A DNA stretch of 64,000 nucleotides from Gambelia wislizenii (taxonomy: Eukaryota; Chordata; Lepidosauria; Squamata; Crotaphytidae): positions 158,259,001 to 158,323,000 of the forward strand of contig JAUMIR010000001.1 in the NCBI GenBank assembly GCA_030847615.1, read 5' to 3'. Positions 45,555-56,454 of the stretch are shown here, one piece after another. How positions within the stretch are numbered: the stretch's first letter is position 1; every line of letters starts with the position of its first letter. Under the pieces are notes generated by a model. That model was given only the letters and a program-made list of their open reading frames with translations. It had not been told where the DNA came from and did no database searches. The translations under genes were made by a program, and so were the position numbers.

Positions 45555-48500
45555 TCAGGAAGGACTCATCCCGCGCTTTCTGCAAGCGCGCTGATGACTA
45601 AAAAGGCCAATCCGAGATAAACAAGTCCGGTTGCAAAAAGCACAGCAGAAGGTCTCCTTGGGTGATGTTTTTGGGTTGTGATTCTTTCTGCGTTGTCGTT
45701 TCTCTTCAAGACTTGTTCGTCGTGAGTTCTCAAATAAGGCTGCAGCATTGTGGATAGTGCGTCTCCATGCCTCCTGATGTGAGGCCAGGGCGGACCACTG
45801 TTGGTGATCAATTTGGCCAAGCCTGAGATGTTGTTTCAGGGAGTCTTTGTATCGCTTTTTTGGAGCGCCCCTCTTACGCTGACCCGTGGCGAGTTCACCG
45901 TAGAGTAGTATTTTTGGGAGGCGATGGTCCTCCATCCTAGAAACGTGCCCTGCCCAGCGCAGCTGTGTTCTCAATATCATGGCCTCAATGCTGGTGATCC
46001 CTGCTTGCTCAAGGACAGCAACATTCGTCACATAGTCAGTCCAGTGTATATTTAGGATTGTGCGTAGACAGCGCTGATGAAAGCGCTCAAGGAGTCGTAG
46101 GTGGTGGCGATAGGTGACCCATGTTTCAGATCCATAAAGGAGGATAGACAGTACGATGGCTCTATACACACTGATTTTTGTGCTTTGCCTCAGGTGTTTA
46201 TTGCTCCAGACTCTTTTGTGAAGTCTTCCAAATGCACTATATGCCTTTGCTAATCTGTGATCGATCTCTTTGTCAATCTTGGCATCTGAGGAGATGATGC
46301 TTCCCAGGTAGGTGAACTGCTGAACGGACTTGAGCACTGATTTGCCGACGGCAATGTGGGGATGGTGGTGTTCGTCCTGTGGTGCAGGCTGGTAAAGAAC
46401 TTCTGTTTTCTTCAGGTTGACTTCTAGCCCAAACAGCTCTGCAGCTGTTGCAAAGCAGGATGTTAGGCGCTGCAGAGCTCCTTCTGTGTGGGCAACAAGG
46501 GCAGCATCATCGGCGAAGAGCAGCTCACGGACTAGATAGTTTAGAGTCTTAGTGTGAGCCCTCAGACGGCTTAAGTTAAACAAGCTACCATCAGTACGGT
46601 AGCGTATATAGATGCCGTCGTCTTCTTCAAGCTCTGCCATAGCCCTTTGGAGCATCATGCTAAAGAAGACTGTAAATAAAGTTGGTGCAAGAACACAACC
46701 TTGCTTCACTCCATTAGTTATTAGAAAGGGCTCTGAAAGAGCATTCCCATATCTGACTTGACCACGCTGTCCCTCGTGTAGCAAGATAATCATTTTAAGG
46801 AATTTGGGGGGGCATCCTAGTCTTTCCAGGATCTGCCACAGACCTTTTCTACTTACAGTGTCAAAGGCTTTGGTGAGGTCGACAAATGTTACATAGAGAC
46901 CCTTGTTCTGCTCCCTACATTTTTCTTGCAGTTGCCTAAGGGCAAATACCATGTCTGTAGTACTCCTATTGGCTCTGAAGCCACATTGGCTTTCAGGGAG
47001 AAGTTCTTCTGCAATAGCAGGAACTAACCTGTTCAGGAGTATCCTTGCAAGGATTTTTCCAGCAATAGAGAGCAGTGTTATGCCTCGATAGTTTGAGCAG
47101 TCGGATTTTGCTCCTTTTTTCTTGTACAGGGTGATGATGACTGCATCTCGGAGGTCTGATGGCAGTTCCCCTTTTTCCCAGCAATTCACAAGGAATTCGT
47201 GGAATTTTTCGTGGAGTGCATGACCTCTGTGTTTCCAAACTTCAGGTGGGATTCCATCAATCCCAGCTGCCTTGCCGTTTTTCATCTGCTGTATGGCCTT
47301 AAAGGTCTCTTCCAAAGTGGGAGCTATGTCCAATTCATTTTTCATTGGTTTTTGTATCATATCTTGGATAGCTGAGGCTTGGACTACTCGGTTGGCGCTA
47401 AAGAGACTTTGAAAATGTTCAGCCCATTGATTTAGGATGGAGGCTTTATCAGTAATTAATGTTTGACCATCTGTATTGTATAAGGAGCTTTGGACCTGAT
47501 AAGTAGGTCCAAACACTGCTTTAAGAGCTTCATAAAATCCTCTATGATCACCCAGATCTGCACAGCGTTGTGTCTTTTCTGCTATACTGATCCACCACTT
47601 GTTCTGCATGTCTCGGAGTTTTTGTTGTAGTTTGCTACATGTGAGGCGGAAAGCTGCTTTTCTTACATGACAGGTTGCCTGGGCGAGGTATGCCTGGTGA
47701 GCAGCTCTCTTCCTTGCCAACAGCTCCTGGATCTCTTGGTTGTTTTCATCAAACCAGTCTTGAATTTTCTTGTGGGAGAAGCCAAGGGATTCTTCTGCAG
47801 ACTGGAGGATACTGTTTTTGATATGTTGCCAAAGCACTGTAGGAGAAGGATCTGTAGGGTGGTCTTCAAGTTTCGTTTGTAGATTTGCCTGGAAGTTGTC
47901 TCTCATGGTAGCTTGTTGAAGATTGTTGACTTGGAGTCTCTTCTTTAAGATGCCACCCCTCTTAGGTTTGAACTTAAGATGAAGATTTAGTTTACATCTG
48001 ACAAGGCGATGATCTGTTTGGCATTCTGCACTGGGCATCACTCGGGTATGACGGACATCACGAATGTCTCTCTGACGGACTAGAACGTAGTCAATGAGGT
48101 GCCAATGTTTGGATCGGGGATGCATCCAGGTTGTCTTCAAGCTATCTTTCTGCTGAAAGATTGTGTTTGTAATAGTCAGCAGTTGTTCTGCACAGAACTC
48201 TAGCAGGAGGCGTCCGTTATCATTGCAATTTCCAACACCATGCTTGCCTAAGACACCTTTCCAGGCTTCGGAGTTCTTTCCTACTCTGGCGTTGAAGTCA
48301 CCAAGGATAATAATTTTATCTTCTACAGGGACTTTTTGTATGAGTTGGCGTAGGTCTGTGTAGAATTTGTCTTTCTCTACAGGGTCAGCTTGCATAGTTG
48401 GGGCATATATACTAAAGAGAACAACATGTGGGAGGCGTAAGGAAATAATGCGATCTGAGTGTCCTGTTGGCAAGGTTTCGAGTTTGGAGGCAATGGAGTT

Positions 48501-48713
48501 TTTAATCATAAAGCCTACTCCTGACAGATGTTTTTCGGTTTTGGGTTTGCCAGACCAGTAAAGTGTGTAGCCGGCGCCATGTTCTTTAAGGCTGCCTTCC
48601 TCATGGAAGCGAACTTCACTAAGAGCAGCGATGTCAATATTAAGCCGTGATAGTTCAAGGGCTATTAGGGCAGAACGACGCTCAGGCCGTCCACTATCTT
48701 CAGAGTCTTGCAT
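45555..48713 (-). CDS. LINE-A endonuclease-reverse transcriptase polyprotein
   Basis: The protein nicks host DNA and copies its own RNA into the nick. Visible domains, counted from the first Met: apurinic-type endonuclease (about 1-230) with LSEVRFHEEG, ILGDFNARVG and CQTDHRLV; linker (230-460); reverse transcriptase (about 460-760) with GIDGIPPEVW, YRGITLLSIAGKILARIL, CGFRANRSTTDMVFALRQL, FVDLTKAFDTV, GVKQGCVLAP and the catalytic LLFADDAALV (46506-46517); thumb with YLGSIISSDAKIDKEIDHRL; and a C-terminal zinc motif C-x2-C...H-x3-C (CAFCNRTC...FSHQRAC). At 1,052 residues nothing is missing. The frame is open upstream to a TGA at 48804-48806 and includes conserved ACWNIRT before the first Met. 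Similar host-annotated proteins are often called craniofacial development protein 2-like. I place it in the RTE-like APE-type LINEs but cannot fix the clade. Confidence 0.92.
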   Translation of the reverse strand: MQDSEDSGRPERRSALIALELSRLNIDIAALSEVRFHEEGSLKEHGAGYTLYWSGKPKTEKHLSGVGFMIKNSIASKLETLPTGHSDRIISLRLPHVVLFSIYAPTMQADPVEKDKFYTDLRQLIQKVPVEDKIIILGDFNARVGKNSEAWKGVLGKHGVGNCNDNGRLLLEFCAEQLLTITNTIFQQKDSLKTTWMHPRSKHWHLIDYVLVRQRDIRDVRHTRVMPSAECQTDHRLVRCKLNLHLKFKPKRGGILKKRLQVNNLQQATMRDNFQANLQTKLEDHPTDPSPTVLWQHIKNSILQSAEESLGFSHKKIQDWFDENNQEIQELLARKRAAHQAYLAQATCHVRKAAFRLTCSKLQQKLRDMQNKWWISIAEKTQRCADLGDHRGFYEALKAVFGPTYQVQSSLYNTDGQTLITDKASILNQWAEHFQSLFSANRVVQASAIQDMIQKPMKNELDIAPTLEETFKAIQQMKNGKAAGIDGIPPEVWKHRGHALHEKFHEFLVNCWEKGELPSDLRDAVIITLYKKKGAKSDCSNYRGITLLSIAGKILARILLNRLVPAIAEELLPESQCGFRANRSTTDMVFALRQLQEKCREQNKGLYVTFVDLTKAFDTVSRKGLWQILERLGCPPKFLKMIILLHEGQRGQVRYGNALSEPFLITNGVKQGCVLAPTLFTVFFSMMLQRAMAELEEDDGIYIRYRTDGSLFNLSRLRAHTKTLNYLVRELLFADDAALVAHTEGALQRLTSCFATAAELFGLEVNLKKTEVLYQPAPQDEHHHPHIAVGKSVLKSVQQFTYLGSIISSDAKIDKEIDHRLAKAYSAFGRLHKRVWSNKHLRQSTKISVYRAIVLSILLYGSETWVTYRHHLRLLERFHQRCLRTILNIHWTDYVTNVAVLEQAGITSIEAMILRTQLRWAGHVSRMEDHRLPKILLYGELATGQRKRGAPKKRYKDSLKQHLRLGQIDHQQWSALASHQEAWRRTIHNAAALFENSRRTSLEEKRQRRKNHNPKTSPKETFCCAFCNRTCLSRIGLFSHQRACRKRGMSPS

Positions 48714-49511
48714 GGTTCTGATGTTCCAGCATGCAAGCGTCAGTTTATTTACACCTTTGGAGGCCGGTGTGTGCCTTTGTTTCTTTGCCTTGGTTTGACC
48801 GCATCAGAAGATTCCCGTTGGCCGCGGCTAGCCAACCAGGTAGTTGGGGATGAGCTTTCTTTAGGCCACCTTTTCTAGGCCCCTCTCCATGTGGAGCAAG
48901 CAGTGCTCTCCTTAAAAAAGGCTGCTTGGTCGTTCAGAATGCTGCCGAACAAGACTGTCATCTCCCGGGTCAGGCTTGAGCGACCAATGTCCTGAACCGC
49001 CTGCATGCAGGGTTGGGGCTGCGGCTTCCAGTGCATCTTTACACCTGCCGGTTTCGTCCCTCGCCAGTCGCTACAGGGCTTTTTTGGAAATGGATTTGTT
49101 CTTCGAGCCTGTGCAATGGATTTTTCTGGTGGAGCGCAGCATGCACAGAACTGGCCTCACCCTTTAAACCAGAGATTCATCTGCCGTGGCCTTGCAAGCA
49201 TGGACGTGGCAGTGAGGTCCTCGGGCCGTAGGTTTGATTAGAGTTTCCTTCTCTTAGATGGTTGACCTTACAGGGTTGGACGAGCACCATCTGCCCGGGT
49301 TTGGGATTGGAGTTTTCCTTCTCCTAGGACGGTTGCCACAAGGCTGGAGAGCCCATCCTGCCCTTTGACGCTCTTTGTCAGACCCTTCGGTTTTGACCTG
49401 TCTGGCATGGGAGACCCTACCAGTGGCTATTATGCCACCGCCAGCATAGCTCAAAACATCATTAGGGTACGCAAGCCTCTCTCCCACGACAAGGGGGCGT
49501 CAATGGAGAGG
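48714..49511 (-). promoter_or_regulatory. LINE-A 5' UTR
   Basis: About 0.8 kb upstream of the first Met. It is retained in both full-length copies, so it is part of the element and probably holds an internal promoter, as LINE 5' UTRs do. A 77-codon minus-strand frame (49254-49487, MGERLAYPND) lies in it; the other copy has point changes there and I see no domain, so I do not call it a gene. Confidence 0.6.
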
Positions 49512-49794
49512 TCACACCTGTAATCTGATGTAATTTATAGGCTTCCAGTTTGCTATCCCTGTTTTACACTATTGCCCACATTATTTTAAGGCTAGATCTG
49601 AGCCTGAAAAAAATACTTTTTTGGATGAAAGCTCCTAGAATCTCACAGATAATATGGCTATGCTAATCCACAAAAGTAGCTTTACCAAGCTCTGGCCTAG
49701 ATCTCTGCAGAAGATTGGGCTTTGGGTGAGAAGAGTTTGGTTGCAAAGGGTGACTCCCAGAATCCTGCACCTCCTATATTGGTTTACAGACATC

Positions 49795-50245
49795 ATAGAA
49801 TCATAGAATCATAGAGTTGGAAGATACCACAAGGGCCATCCTGTCCAACCCCCTGCCATGCAGGAACACACAATCAAATCATTCCCAACAGATAGCCATC
49901 CAGCCTCTGTTTTAAAACCTCCAAAGAAGGAGACTCCACCACACAACGAGGCAGTGTATTCAACTTCCGAACAGCTCTTACTATCGGGAAGTTCTTCCTA
50001 ATGTTTAGGTGAAATCTCTTTTCCTGTAGTTTGAACCCATTGCTCCATGTCCTAGTCTCTGGAGCAGCAGAAAATAAGCTAGCCCCATCCTCAGTATGAC
50101 ACCCCTTCAAATATTTAAACATGGCTATCATGTCACCTCTCAACCTTCTCTTCTCCAGACTAAACATGCCCAGCTCCCTAAGCCGCTCCTCATAGGGCAT
50201 GGCTTCCAGACCTCCCACCATCCTGGTCATCCTCCTCTGCACCAT
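49795..50245 (-). mobile_element. CR1 LINE 3' fragment
   Basis: Octamer tail at 49795-49815 and open frame 49874-50248 containing [20 protein letters not shown] and the usual C-terminus. 5' truncated near 50245. Confidence 0.9.
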
Positions 50246-50248
50246 CAC

Positions 50249-51148
50249 CAGATTTATTTGCTAACATCAGCATACTATTTGAATTATCTTATTATTGTTT
50301 GAAAAAAAGTGCTGTTTGTATGACTTCAGACACCATGGGAAGTGATTTGCACCTTGATATACTAGTAGTTTTGCTGAAAACAGTATAACTATAAAGTTGG
50401 AGTACACAATGGTATAGTTAAGTAAATGAAAACTGTCCAGCAAAATTAGCTCCAATTGTGTTTTAAAGACATTTAAGCTTTAAAGAATGGCTCCTAATCA
50501 ACTGATCTTAGGACAGTTTCCCTGTTCCATCATCAAAGCCTTGTGCCAAATTGACTGAGAAGATCTACCCCCAAACTGGAATATAAGCAACTTCCCTTTA
50601 TGGAAGATGTTAGATTGCAGTGAGCCATCATTGCTAATTATCTCTTGCTGGTGCTGTGGCCTTTTGAGCAGTTGAGTTGTATTGCATGGTAGCCTTAAGG
50701 GCAAATGCATCGCTGTTTAGGCTTGCAAGTCAATGCACTACATTTATAATCAATAAAACTGAATGCTATCTTTTCCCTTCTGTGGTTCTGAGTTTATGGT
50801 CTCTTTAACCTTGGCAAACCCTTACATTGACCAATATCAGTGCTTATGTTCAGTGTGCAGACTACTGGTGCCAGTACTTGGCATGAGACCTGAAACAAGG
50901 CCCCTGTGCTACTCTTGAGAAGCCTCAGATAAAGATGAAATACAGTGATGCTCTTAAGATGACCTAAAAGGCCTGTTCCAGGGGAAACTTTCAGCCTCTC
51001 CTCTCATGTTCACCCAGCTTCAAGACCTTTTGGCTGATCTTGGACTTTGGAGATAAGGACATCTCCTCATCAACATAGAGGAAAATGGATACAGAACAAC
51101 ACACAGGCCTTTCAAGACAACAGGCATCTATTCCATTAAGTTGGGGCT
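50249..51148. other. No gene recognised
   Basis: Ordinary non-coding DNA. Confidence 0.4.
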
Positions 51149-51334
51149 GAGTACCCGGCTTGTGGGGGCAATTAGCTAACACACACTGGAAACCACTTGG
51201 AGAGTGCCTAGCGCCCTATAAAAAGTGGTGTAGATGTGTAGGTACTATTGCTTAACAATTTTGTAAACTGCTCTGAGAGCCTTCATGGCTGAAGAGTGGG
51301 GTATAAATACCTAAAAATAAATAAATAAATAAAA
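51149..51334 (+). repeat. Sauria-type SINE, 5' truncated
   Basis: Starts at 'TGAGTACCCGGCTTGTGGGG' and runs to 'GGGGTATAAATACC' with an (AAAT)n tail. The tRNA-like head is missing. Confidence 0.8.
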
Positions 51335-51426
51335 CTGTAAGAAAAAGCTTTGAACATTCATGAGGCTTTGGTTCTTTGCTAGAGCAACAACCATACATTA
51401 GCTACAATAGGAGGAAAGTTATAGCC

Positions 51427-51933
51427 TAGGGTGGGCAATTAGCTCTCCTCATCAGACCTTGGAGAGCCACACCCCCTGACTGTACCACTCTTACAACACA
51501 CACACACACACTTTTTGCCCCCAAATGCCCTCTAAGGGTCACACAGGGCATTTTTACCATGTTATTGGGCCTTCCTGGACCATTTTAGGCTTGAGTGGCT
51601 GTTTTTAACAACAGGAAGTGAACAGAAGTGGCTTCCTGGGTTTTTAACTTCCTGGGTTTAAATACCCTACACCTCCAGGTATTAAATCAGTGTAGGGTGA
51701 AAAATTTCATGGAACAGCCCCCACAAACCCTAGAGGGCATTTGGGGGCAAAAAAATGTTTCAAAAACTTTGCAAGCAAGTTTTTTTTACCCTTGGGGGGG
51801 ACCCAGGGGCCTCAAAATGTGAGGAAATCCCTTCTTATAGTGAATTTTGGGGCACTTTGGAGCAAAATATTTGACCCCTGGGGGGTTGTTGGGGGCAAAA
51901 AAATGGCCCTGGGGCTCACTTTGCCCATGCCTG
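51427..51933. mobile_element. hAT-like non-autonomous element
   Basis: Ends TAGGGTGGGCAA and the complement of CAGGCATGGGCAA; 8-bp duplication TTATAGCC / CTATAGCC (51419-51426, 51934-51941; 7 of 8). 507 bp with inverted 'GGGGGCAAAAA' blocks and an (AC)n run near 51497. No transposase. Confidence 0.75.
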
Positions 51934-51941
51934 CTATAGCC

Positions 51942-52796
51942 TCACTGTGAGCTTTCCATGGTCCTAACAATACCTGCCTAAATTTGGATGTATCTTACTA
52001 AATCAAGTACATGTTTCTGAACCTGATGTGACCTTTCTGGCAAAGGCTGAGGTGATCTTACTTTTGGGAGTTGGTGACCACATCCCCTAAGAAGAGCCAA
52101 CAAAATGGAAGAGTGCTGAACAGCAGCGGGAAACAGCTATATGCTCAGTCATGCATTATGCTGTTTATTGTGTGTTATACTGAACAAAAAGCAAAATACT
52201 GGGGAGCACCCAATACTTTTGTACAATGAAATTGTCTGGAAGACTAGTGAGGATTTTGTTGGACCTTACATTCTTGGCAGAGTATGACTTCCAATATCAG
52301 AGTGGATGAAGTGTCCCATGAGTACTATCTCTCTCTTTCTCGAATATTTTTTTTAGGAAGGCATAATCCAGATCTTCAGTCTAGTTGGAGAGGCTATAGT
52401 AGACCCTCACAATGAGGTCACTGTTATTTTTCTTCTTTTTAATTTTAATGGCTTCTCAGTTTCTATTATTTTATATAGCCTTTGAAGTAGGCCTTTGAAA
52501 GCATATACAGGGTAAAGCACATTGGGTTTTTAAAATCAATAAATCATCAATCTACTGAGCACCTTGAGATGTGTTTCTAGTTTTTTCTGCAAATAATATT
52601 GATAGGACCATTGGTTCATTTAGGTCAGTGCTGTCTACTGCACACAGCAGAGGCTCCAGACAGGATATTTTTCACAGCACCATCTGGAAATGGCAGGGAC
52701 TGAACCCAAAATGTTTTGCATGCAAAACCTTTGCTTTGGTGATGATTTGTGGCCATTGCCCTTAGTATATGAAGTGCCCTGCCAAGTAGATAATCT
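51942..52796. other. No gene recognised
   Basis: Non-coding. Wording near 52230-52440 (ATGAAATTGTCTGGAAGACTAG, TAGTAGACCCTCACAATGAG) is like CR1 endonuclease DNA in reverse orientation, heavily decayed. Confidence 0.35.
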
Positions 52797-53019
52797 GGGC
52801 AAAATCCACACTACACAAATAATCCAATTTGAAACTAGATTATTTGCCATGGCCCCTTCCTATTGAATCCTTGGATTTGTAGTTTTACAATGTTTTTAGC
52901 CTTCTCTGCCAAAGAGTGCTGCTGTCTCACCAAACTACAAATCCCAGGCTTCCATAGAAAGGAACCATGGCAATTAATCCATGTTCAAACTGGATTATTT
53001 GTGTAGTGTGGATTTGGCC
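52797..53019. mobile_element. MITE family F4
   Basis: Long arms: GGGCAAAATCCACACTACAC at the left and the complement of GGCCAAATCCACACTACAC at the right, with 'CAAACTACAAATCCCAGGC' in the core. Confidence 0.8.
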
Positions 53020-53512
53020 TTGGTCTATGCCTATTTCTTTCCTTGGGGCAATCTTCCCCTGAAAAAAAAGAGGCAGATTTTGGGATGATGCAAATTAACA
53101 GTGTTTACTATTAGCTTTAGTAAAATTGTGCTCATTACTAGAACCCAAGCCATTTTTCTTCTTACATAGAACTAACAAGTCCATTAACTGATCCATTAAA
53201 TAACAGACAATGATACTAGGGGATGTGTGAGCTTTGAACTTACATGTTTCAGCAATATTTGAATTGTAGAGATTTCCCAGTTAATTATTATACCACTGTT
53301 GTGAAAAGCCCATTACACAAGAGACATACAAGCACTCTTCCTTTAAATTTTTTAAATCATAGAATTATTTTCCCTGCTGTAACCAGAAAGATTAATTTCA
53401 TCCAAGAATCTGATTGATGGCCTCATAATGAGAGTTCCTGAGACTCTGCTTCACTTTCATGACATAAACAAGTGGGACCTGTAACAAAATGTTGCAGTAT
53501 ACCCTTCAGTTC

Positions 53513-53698
53513 TGAACAGCCATTTCTCACACCAAATTATAGCACTATGATTCCACATTAATTGTCATGGCAACATCCTATGGAATCCTGGGATTGGCAG
53601 TTTAGGGAAGAGCCTTTAGAAATCTAAGCCTGCAGTGCCTCTGACCAAATAATAAAGCCTAGCATGCCATAGGATGCAGCCATGATAGTTAAAGGGGA
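53513..53698. mobile_element. MITE family F4, right end lost
   Basis: 'TTATAGCACTATGATTCCAC' start and 'GCCATAGGATGCAGCC' right arm; terminal bases on the right are missing. Confidence 0.55.
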
Positions 53699-53999
53699 AT
53701 TGAAAGAACCCAAAGAGTTCTCCTATTCAGGATTCCAGCCAGTTATTCTCTACAAGCAAAACATTCCACTACTGCCCCCAACTCATATGTTGTTGTTTTC
53801 CCCCTCCAGTTATCACTTTATGTTGCTTTTATGTTGCCTGAATATGCTCAGTCCTCATAGGGTTATTTTTTGGCTTCCATGGGGTTATTTTTTTAATTGC
53901 TGCTGTTGTTTTACGTCTACAAATTTGGTGGGGGTGGGGCCAGTATCCTAACGCTCCCCTCTTGTTTGTAAATGATCCCATCTTGGCTACAATATCGGC

Positions 54000-54212
54000 A
54001 GGTGTGCGTGTGTGAGAGTCAATTTATGGCAATCTCATAGGGTTTTCTTAGGCAAGAAATACCCAGAGGTGGTTTTGCCAGTTCCTTCCTCTGAAATACA
54101 ACCTGCAGTACCTGGTACTTGCTGGTGGTCTCCCATCCAAGTACTAACCAGGGCTGACCCTGCTTAGCTTTCAAGAGCAGACAGGATCAGGTGCCTTTAG
54201 AGCATTTAGGAC
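54000..54212 (-). repeat. 5S-Sauria type SINE
   Basis: 'GGTCTCCCATCCAAGTACTA' and 'TTCAAGAGCAGACAGG' are the reverse of the 5S-like head; tail 'AGGGTTTTCTTAGGCAAG' is L2-like. Confidence 0.88.
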
Positions 54213-55411
54213 CCATTGTAAATGTATTCCTCTTTGATGATTGTTAAGTGAGAGTTGTTTAGAGAGGATTTTCTCTGAACATTCAGCTCACATGTGTCAA
54301 CAGAAAGCCTCTGTGATTGTGGAAGAAAAAACCTTTCACCCATTCTTGTGTCTCACAAGCTACTCTTACAAGATTGGAAAACACATATGGGAATGGAGGA
54401 ACCCTCCACACCTCTGCACCAAGGCAAAACATAAATGTCAACACTGAAATTATTGCCTTGCTGGTTATTATGTGGACCATGATATCACCTCTGTTCTAGG
54501 CTGCTTAAATATGTGTCAGATTAGTGGGGCAATTTAAAACTGACAGCTTAATTTAACAGAACATTGCAGTTACGTTGTTTCCCATCTCTTCTTCCAAATG
54601 GTGAAGGAAATAATCCAAGATTTGATTTCTTTCACAGCCCTTGTACTGCCAAATAACTGTAGTCACTGAGTTGTCTCCATTCACAAGTTTATTTGCATTT
54701 TAACTATGAACCAACCTCCATCAAAGAACACATTATAGCATGACATGAACAAGCTGCAAATGTGCTTTTTATGGCTGTGTTGATATCCTCTCAACAAATA
54801 ACCAAATGGAAACATAGAAATATATATTTTTACTAGCTTAGCAAAAAATTAAAGAAAATAATTTTAAAAGAAAGGCGTGGTTGGAACAGGTATATATTTA
54901 ACACATATTCCAAAAAGTCAGGTGGTTTCTAGGAATGGAGTTTTCTTCATATGCTCAATTGTTCTGGGTAAAAATTAACATGACTTTTTGATTCTGAGAA
55001 AATCAAGCAGATTCTGCCTTGTTTAATTTTTGGTAAGAGGACAAATGGCAACAGAGCTCCCAGCTGTGACTCTCAGATGCCAGACCTGCAGTTTTAAAAT
55101 AGTATGGGACCTACTATGTGATGATCCTACTCACACATTACTACAGTCCATTCTTCTGTACACCTATCCCTTCTTACTGAAGTAAGCAGGTGCTGTACAT
55201 CTGAGGCAGAAACTAGCTGAGTGCCCCAAAACCTGTCCCAAATAATTAAAGGCTTGGTTGCAGATAAGTGGAAAAGCAAAGGAATCTCATAGTAAAATGA
55301 TGGTGCATCAACATAATAGAATGGGTTATCAAGCCTGTACTCTGCAAAAGATATAGATACATCTCCATTCTATACTGGCTAGTGCGAAGGTAGCTTTTCC
55401 TACAAATGATT
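54213..55411. other. No gene recognised
   Basis: AT-rich non-coding sequence without supported features. Confidence 0.45.
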
Positions 55412-56100
55412 TGTGTGTGTGTATATGTGCCTTCAAGTCACCTGTTGATTTATGGTGACTTGAATTTCACAGGGTTTTCCTAGGCAAGGAATACTCAGAA
55501 ATGGTTTTGCCTGTTTCTTTCTCTGAAATACAACCTACAGCACTTGGCTACAGTACTACATTTAAACAGGGATATTGACAAGCTGGAACATGTCCAGAGG
55601 AGGGCAGCCAAAATGGTAAAAAGTCTGGAAACCATGTCCTCTGAGGAGTGTTTTAGTAAGCTGGTTATGTTTATCCTGGAGAAGAGAAGGTTAAGAGGTG
55701 ACACAACAGCCATTTTTAAATATTTGAAAGAATAGCCTATTGAAGATAAAGCAAGCTTTTTTTCTGCTGCTCCAAACACTAGGACACAGAGCAATGGATT
55801 CAAACAACAGGAAAAGAGAATCCACCTAAACATTAGGAAAAACTTCTTGATGGTTAGAGCTGTTTGAAAGTGGAATACACTGCCTCGGAATGTGGTGGAG
55901 TCTTCTTTTAAACAGAGGCTGGATGGCCATCTATTGTGTATTCCTGCACAGCAGAGGGTTGGACTGGATGGCCCTTGTGGTCTCTTCCCACTCTATGATT
56001 CTATGTATTCATTGGTAGTTTCCCATCCACGTACTAACCAGGGTTGACCCTGCTTAGCTTCCAGTATCAGATAGGATATGGTGCCTTTAGGGTATTTAAG
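55412..56100 (-). repeat. 5S-Sauria type SINE split by CR1
   Basis: Tail and body at 55412-55546 ('GCCTTCAAGTCACCTGTTG', 'CCTACAGCACTTGG') and the 5S-like part at 56006-56100 ('TTTCCCATCCACGTACTAAC'). A plus-strand CR1 sits between. Confidence 0.85.
55547..56005 (+). mobile_element. CR1 LINE 3' end nested in a SINE
   Basis: Reads LNRDIDKLEHVQRRAAKMVKSLE in its frame, then LEKRRLRGDTTAIFKYLKE, with a later stop; ends with 'GGTTGGACTGGATGGCCC' and the octamer tail CTATGATTCTATG. Only this CR1 copy lies on the plus strand. Confidence 0.9.
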
Positions 56101-56127
56101 ACACACACACACACACACACACACACT
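56100..56127. repeat. (AC)n microsatellite
   Basis: About 13 AC units. Confidence 0.95.
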
Positions 56128-56454
56128 AACAATGATATACATTATAATTTTTTGCAATTGCCAGTCCAATAACATGCCGCAACTGACTTTTGCACAACTC
56201 ACCCAGAATACTGTCAGATCACTCACCAATGTTTCTAGGGTATAGAACTGTGCTCCAGAGTGCAACTGGGAGGAAGGTGTTGGGCGGAATGTTTGGAGGC
56301 TGGAATGCTGAGATAATAGAGGTGGAATATACCTGAGAGAGAAAAGTTAGGAAAGGAACAGTTGGGATTTGTCAATTAAAGCAATTAGTTGGCATGGGGC
56401 CAGGGTGGTGAATGGGTGAGGGTTTCATATTAGTAATAGGTCTAGATGAAAAAT

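Larger units (their letters stand above)
45518..49511 (-). mobile_element. LINE-A, full-length near-intact copy
   Basis: Perfect 10-bp target duplication TCACACCTGT (45508-45517, 49512-49521). On the minus strand: 5' UTR of about 0.7 kb, one large reading frame, almost no 3' UTR, and a short GAGA-type tail instead of poly(A). Length 3,994 bp. Full length plus an unbroken frame and exact duplication imply recent insertion. Four more copies lie in this window (19283, 31687, 56455, 61906). Confidence 0.95.

Noticed and set aside
45555..48713. Host gene 'craniofacial development protein 2-like'
   Set aside because: Database entries with that name often derive from LINE endonucleases. The target duplication and LINE layout show that this is a retrotransposon.
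49254..49487. Small ORF1 in the LINE-A 5' UTR
   Set aside because: No domain, and the second full-length copy does not preserve it convincingly; left as part of the 5' UTR.
54123..54195. 5S rRNA gene
   Set aside because: Only the internal promoter part resembles 5S; it is joined to an L2-like tail, as in 5S-derived SINEs, and recurs at five loci.
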